Source of the DNA: Symbiodinium natans
Lineage: Eukaryota; Sar; Dinophyceae; Suessiales; Symbiodiniaceae
Length of the DNA stretch: 64,000 bases
NCBI GenBank assembly: GCA_905221605.1
Contig: CAJNDS010002274.1
Span: 62,001 to 126,000 of the forward strand
Direction of reading: 5' to 3'
The position numbers and the translations under genes were made by a program. Shown here piece by piece: positions 61,412 through 64,000 of this stretch. The notes beneath the pieces are model-generated. The model ran no database searches. It worked only from the letters and a program-made list of their open reading frames with translations, and was not told where the DNA came from. The first letter of the stretch is position 1. Every line of letters begins with the position of its first letter.

Positions 61412-61699
61412 TGGGGCACTAGGAGACGGGGCATGCAGTGCTGGTAGACACTAACGCAGACACAGAGCACGCGGTTTTTTTTTTTGCGGCGTGAGGGCAT
61501 CACGGCTTGTCCCAGGAGTCAAAGAAGGCGGCACAAGCGGCGCGCAGGCACATGGTCGAGCCCGACGGCGCAGAATGACAGAGACTGCGCGCGCCGATAT
61601 TGTCCGTGCTGGCGCCACAAGCAGGTCGCAACCATTTCAACTCGGACGAGAAGAAAATGGAGCGCGGTGCATGTGGCTCGCACGTGGCACCTGCATGTA

Positions 61700-63401
61700 T
61701 CACGTTGGAGCGGTGATTGTAGAGCAGGGGCGGGGGTGCTTGAAGAGGAGAGGGCGGAATATGCAAAGCCGCTTCTTCAACCTCTGCGGCTTCCCAGAGG
61801 CAGGCTCGGAGCACACGGAGCCGCGGTCGTCTTCAGAAGAGCAGCTAGATACAGCAGGGCTGGGCAGGCGGTCGAACTGCGGCACCACTTCAGACACCAG
61901 GGGGGGTTCATCCGGTGGCGTGAGCAGGGTAACTTGGTGGGAAGGAGGCGCTGTAGAAGCGACACCTTCTGCTGGGTGATCCGGACCTGAGACCGGCAGA
62001 TCTGGCGAAGGGCTATTTCTCCATCGGACGCGCGGGAGGATGGTTGTGTGCGCCAACTGAACCGGGAAATCCGGCAAGGGCGTTGCAGCCCCACGGGCAG
62101 TGGGTTGCAAGGGGCGGAAGCCGGATCTGACGCAGGATACTATGGTACGCTGGCAGGACAGCATCGGGCCAATGTCATCTCGGCTATAGAGAGCAACGGA
62201 TTTGTCCGAGCCCGAGAGGCGGTGATGGCCCTGAATGCGGCGCGGTTCCGAAGGCAGATCTAACTGACGTGCCCAAGATAAAACAGTGGTCTTGGCACTG
62301 TGAGCGGCCACTAGGTTGAATGCTGCGGGCACGGGCTCAGTGGAATGCAAGCGCCACTGGTGGCAAAGCAGGCCTCGGATCCACGGGACTGCTTGATCGT
62401 GACGATGACCGGGCGGATGCGATCATCAGAAAGCACGGCAGGCAAAAAGTCGATGCAGCGATCAGGGCACAAATCGTGAGTGTCTGCAAGCACTTGCTTT
62501 ACCACAGAAAGCCAGCGGGCAGGCCATGACACAGCGGCGGAGCCTAGCAAGCCAGGCATATAGATTCCCCAAGGCATGCCGGACTTGGTGGTTTTAGTGC
62601 GAAGGCAGATGCCGATCAACGCGCAGGATTCTGGCTGGAGATGCAAACGGGCGGGGGGAACCCAAAGCAAGTCGCCCCAGCGCAAGGAGCCCCAGATTGC
62701 GCAGAGAAGGACGCCCAACATAAAAATCTCGCAGCGGGGCGTTGAGACATCCAGCACACGCTCCTCGAGCCATACCACAAAGCTCAACGAGAAGGGCAAA
62801 CTCTCACGACGCTCAAGCGGGGCGGAAGGCACGAGGAATGCACGCGGAATCGGACCTTCAAGCTGTATCTTAAGCAAGGGCAGGCCGGCTTTCTTGCAAA
62901 ACCACGACAGGCTTTTAAATGGCATAGTGGCATAGTAGCAAGACCTTGCAGGCTGGACCGAGCACGGAACCAGTCCGACAAGACGCCAGGTAGAGGGTCG
63001 AAACACGGCGAAGCCCGAATATTGCAGTAGTCACACCAAGCAGACCACATATCCAGGTAGCGCTGCAGAGTGGAAGGGGCATTCACAAGCACGACCCGGG
63101 CAATGAAGAAGTCACGGTCTGAAGCTGCAGAGGCCTCCACAAAGAGGGCGGAAGCTGAACCAAGGCTGACGACTGCAAGAACCCAGCGTGAGACCAGTCG
63201 ATCACGGGCTGCCTCCATAGCTGCGTACATCGAAAGACGGTCGGCTGGCTTTGCCGCAGAAGGCAAAGTGAAAGACTGAAAGGCAATTGCGCGCATGTAG
63301 GTCGGGGTTGACGCAGGCAGACCTGATACGTCAGCTTGCAGGCTGGCGGGGGCGCGGAATGCAGGCACGGAGTGCTTTGGCCGCAGCTTGGGAGCAGGCA
63401 A
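61700..63401 (-). pseudogene. Element 1 tyrosine recombinase, two frame breaks
   Basis: Three successive frames. 63,401-62,900: APSTLQRYLDMWSAWCDYCN, then PGVLSDWFRARSSL (core-binding domain). 63,006-62,311: LLCAIWGSLRWGDLLWVPPA (catalytic Arg region) and LRTKTTKSGMPWGI (beta-hairpin Lys). 62,350-62,100: AAHSAKTTVLSWARQLDLPS, QGHHR and VALYSRDD (His box and Tyr nucleophile). The frame then continues as a Pro/Ser-rich tail to 61,700. The motif set R-K-HxxK-H-Y is that of YR retrotransposon recombinases. Not functional as it stands. Confidence 0.83.
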
Positions 63402-63422
63402 AGGTGGGATGCAGGAAGGCTT

Positions 63423-64000
63423 TTAGGGCACAAAATGAGACTTAGGGGGGCAAGGGGTTAAGGGAGGGGAATTATTAAGCGGAGCCGTCCCCGGTGAAGT
63501 GGAGAGCAAGCGGCGTGCAGGATTGAGACGGCCATTGACCCACCTCGGTGTTGGTGATGGCCGCGGCTGCAGCGTAGATCCAGTGTGTGCATGCGGGCTG
63601 ACCATTGAGAAGGAGCCTGGGGACCCAGAAGAAACTGCAGCTGATTGATGCACCGGCGTAGGCGTCACAGGAGCAGAAAGAGGAGAAGGAGAATCCACCG
63701 CATACTGCTCGTCCAGAACTTGCGGAGGGGGTTCTGTGGGTGGCAAAGTGGCATCGACATCCAAGTTCTCCTGGGGACAAGGGAGACCGAAGGCGGACTC
63801 AGAGCATGCGGATGTGTCCGAAGGTGGGTGCACGGGGGGCGGGGGAGCACCAACGGACGAAGGGGAAGCATGCATTTCAACAGGAGGGGGGGGGGTGACT
63901 GGATTGGGAGGCAAGGCCCCGCTATCCAATGCAAGAGTCTGCGAGGAGCAATCCACCTCAAGAGGCGATGGGGTCACGTCTGCAGTGGCAAGGGGCGGAG
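63423..64000 (-). CDS. Pro/Ser-rich ORF at 5' side of element 1, partial at window edge
   Basis: The frame is open at least from 63,977 to TAA at 63,423, same frame as the YR below it. Composition is Pro/Ser/Thr-rich (PPNPVTPPPPVEMHA, later LSTSPGTAPLNNSPPLTPCP). It may be a disordered leader of the YR polyprotein, separated by a stop, or a separate ORF. No domain seen. Confidence 0.4.
   Translation of the reverse strand, partial: PPLATADVTPSPLEVDCSSQTLALDSGALPPNPVTPPPPVEMHASPSSVGAPPPPVHPPSDTSACSESAFGLPCPQENLDVDATLPPTEPPPQVLDEQYAVDSPSPLSAPVTPTPVHQSAAVSSGSPGSFSMVSPHAHTGSTLQPRPSPTPRWVNGRLNPARRLLSTSPGTAPLNNSPPLTPCPPKSHFVP

Larger units (their letters stand above)
46730..64000 (-). mobile_element. 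Retroelement 1: outer tyrosine-recombinase retrotransposon, continues past window
   Basis: The 3' end on the minus strand is at 46,730, inside the 42-bp array. Order in the coding direction: Pro-rich ORF (from the window edge to 63,423), tyrosine recombinase (63,401-61,700), small ORF (61,322-60,778), gag (60,477-59,642, continuing at 50,749-50,585), methyltransferase-like plus RT (50,451-48,403), RNase H (48,406-47,285), then B1, A2 and B2 repeats. YR catalytic motifs, together with RT/RNase H and split repeats, place it among YR retrotransposons (DIRS/Ngaro/PAT order), but YR upstream of gag is unusual. It is dead: frameshifts, an in-frame TGA and an 8.9-kb nested insertion. Confidence 0.85.

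Overview
This window looks like nuclear DNA of a dinoflagellate, probably a symbiodiniacean or a relative; I would not go below class from sequence alone. The evidence is: recognisable eukaryotic genes broken into many short exons; every recognisable host gene on the minus strand (the one-directional gene arrays typical of dinoflagellates); a 15-base relic of the dinoflagellate spliced leader at 20,661-20,675; and dinoflagellate-type retroelements.

Layout. 0-23.4 kb is intron-rich host sequence on the minus strand. It holds a possible HIRA-like fragment (0.6-1.1 kb), an IFT25 gene (1.6-2.4 kb), unassigned exons (4.7-8 kb), a degenerate kinesin (9.8-12.5 kb), a PDZ-like protein (13.2-13.9 kb), further unassigned exons (14-23 kb) and the spliced-leader relic with a short ORF behind it (20.4-20.7 kb). 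23.7-25.6 kb is an AT-rich island with ~289-bp tandem repeats and a large inverted repeat at its right edge. 26.9-34.8 kb is one cGMP-dependent protein kinase gene with an N-terminal MGC acylation motif, three cyclic-nucleotide-binding domains, an AGC kinase domain and a C-terminus ending close to GTGWDKDF. 37.7-43.7 kb is a GC-rich graveyard of non-LTR (LINE) reverse transcriptase fragments, broken by an insert rich in the motif CCTACGCG. A 42-bp tandem array lies at 46.36-46.73 kb.

The most interesting part is 46.73-64 kb: two nested tyrosine-recombinase (YR) retrotransposons, both on the minus strand. The outer one (element 1) starts inside the 42-bp array and runs off the right edge. The inner one (element 2, about 8.9 kb) sits inside the gag ORF of element 1, and removing it restores the gag reading frame. 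Element 2 has the full split-direct-repeat structure A1-ORFs-B1-A2-B2. Both elements share an order I do not know from canonical Ngaro/PAT/DIRS elements: the tyrosine recombinase comes first, then gag, then a DNA-modification-like module, then reverse transcriptase and RNase H.

Four signals tie the system together. (1) In both elements gag ends in the same ten bases, TGACTATCGG, and UGA-CUA is a known leaky stop context. In element 2 the next ORF is in the same frame and has no ATG for its first ~390 codons, so stop readthrough is the natural way to make it. (2) The element 2 module has a 2-oxoglutarate/Fe(II) dioxygenase-like domain (HLD, later H and R) fused to a methyltransferase-like domain whose catalytic-loop Cys is gone. 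The element 1 module keeps cytosine-methyltransferase-like motifs (DLFSG, PPC, ENP). (3) Both elements carry the tetranucleotide GTTC at the A2/B1 junction and at an insertion junction, which suggests a recombination core. (4) The two copies of the B repeat in element 2 are almost identical, so its insertion looks recent, while element 1 is decayed by stops, frameshifts and the insertion itself.

Intron boundaries were not solved. Multi-exon genes are given as spans with the exons that could be read.
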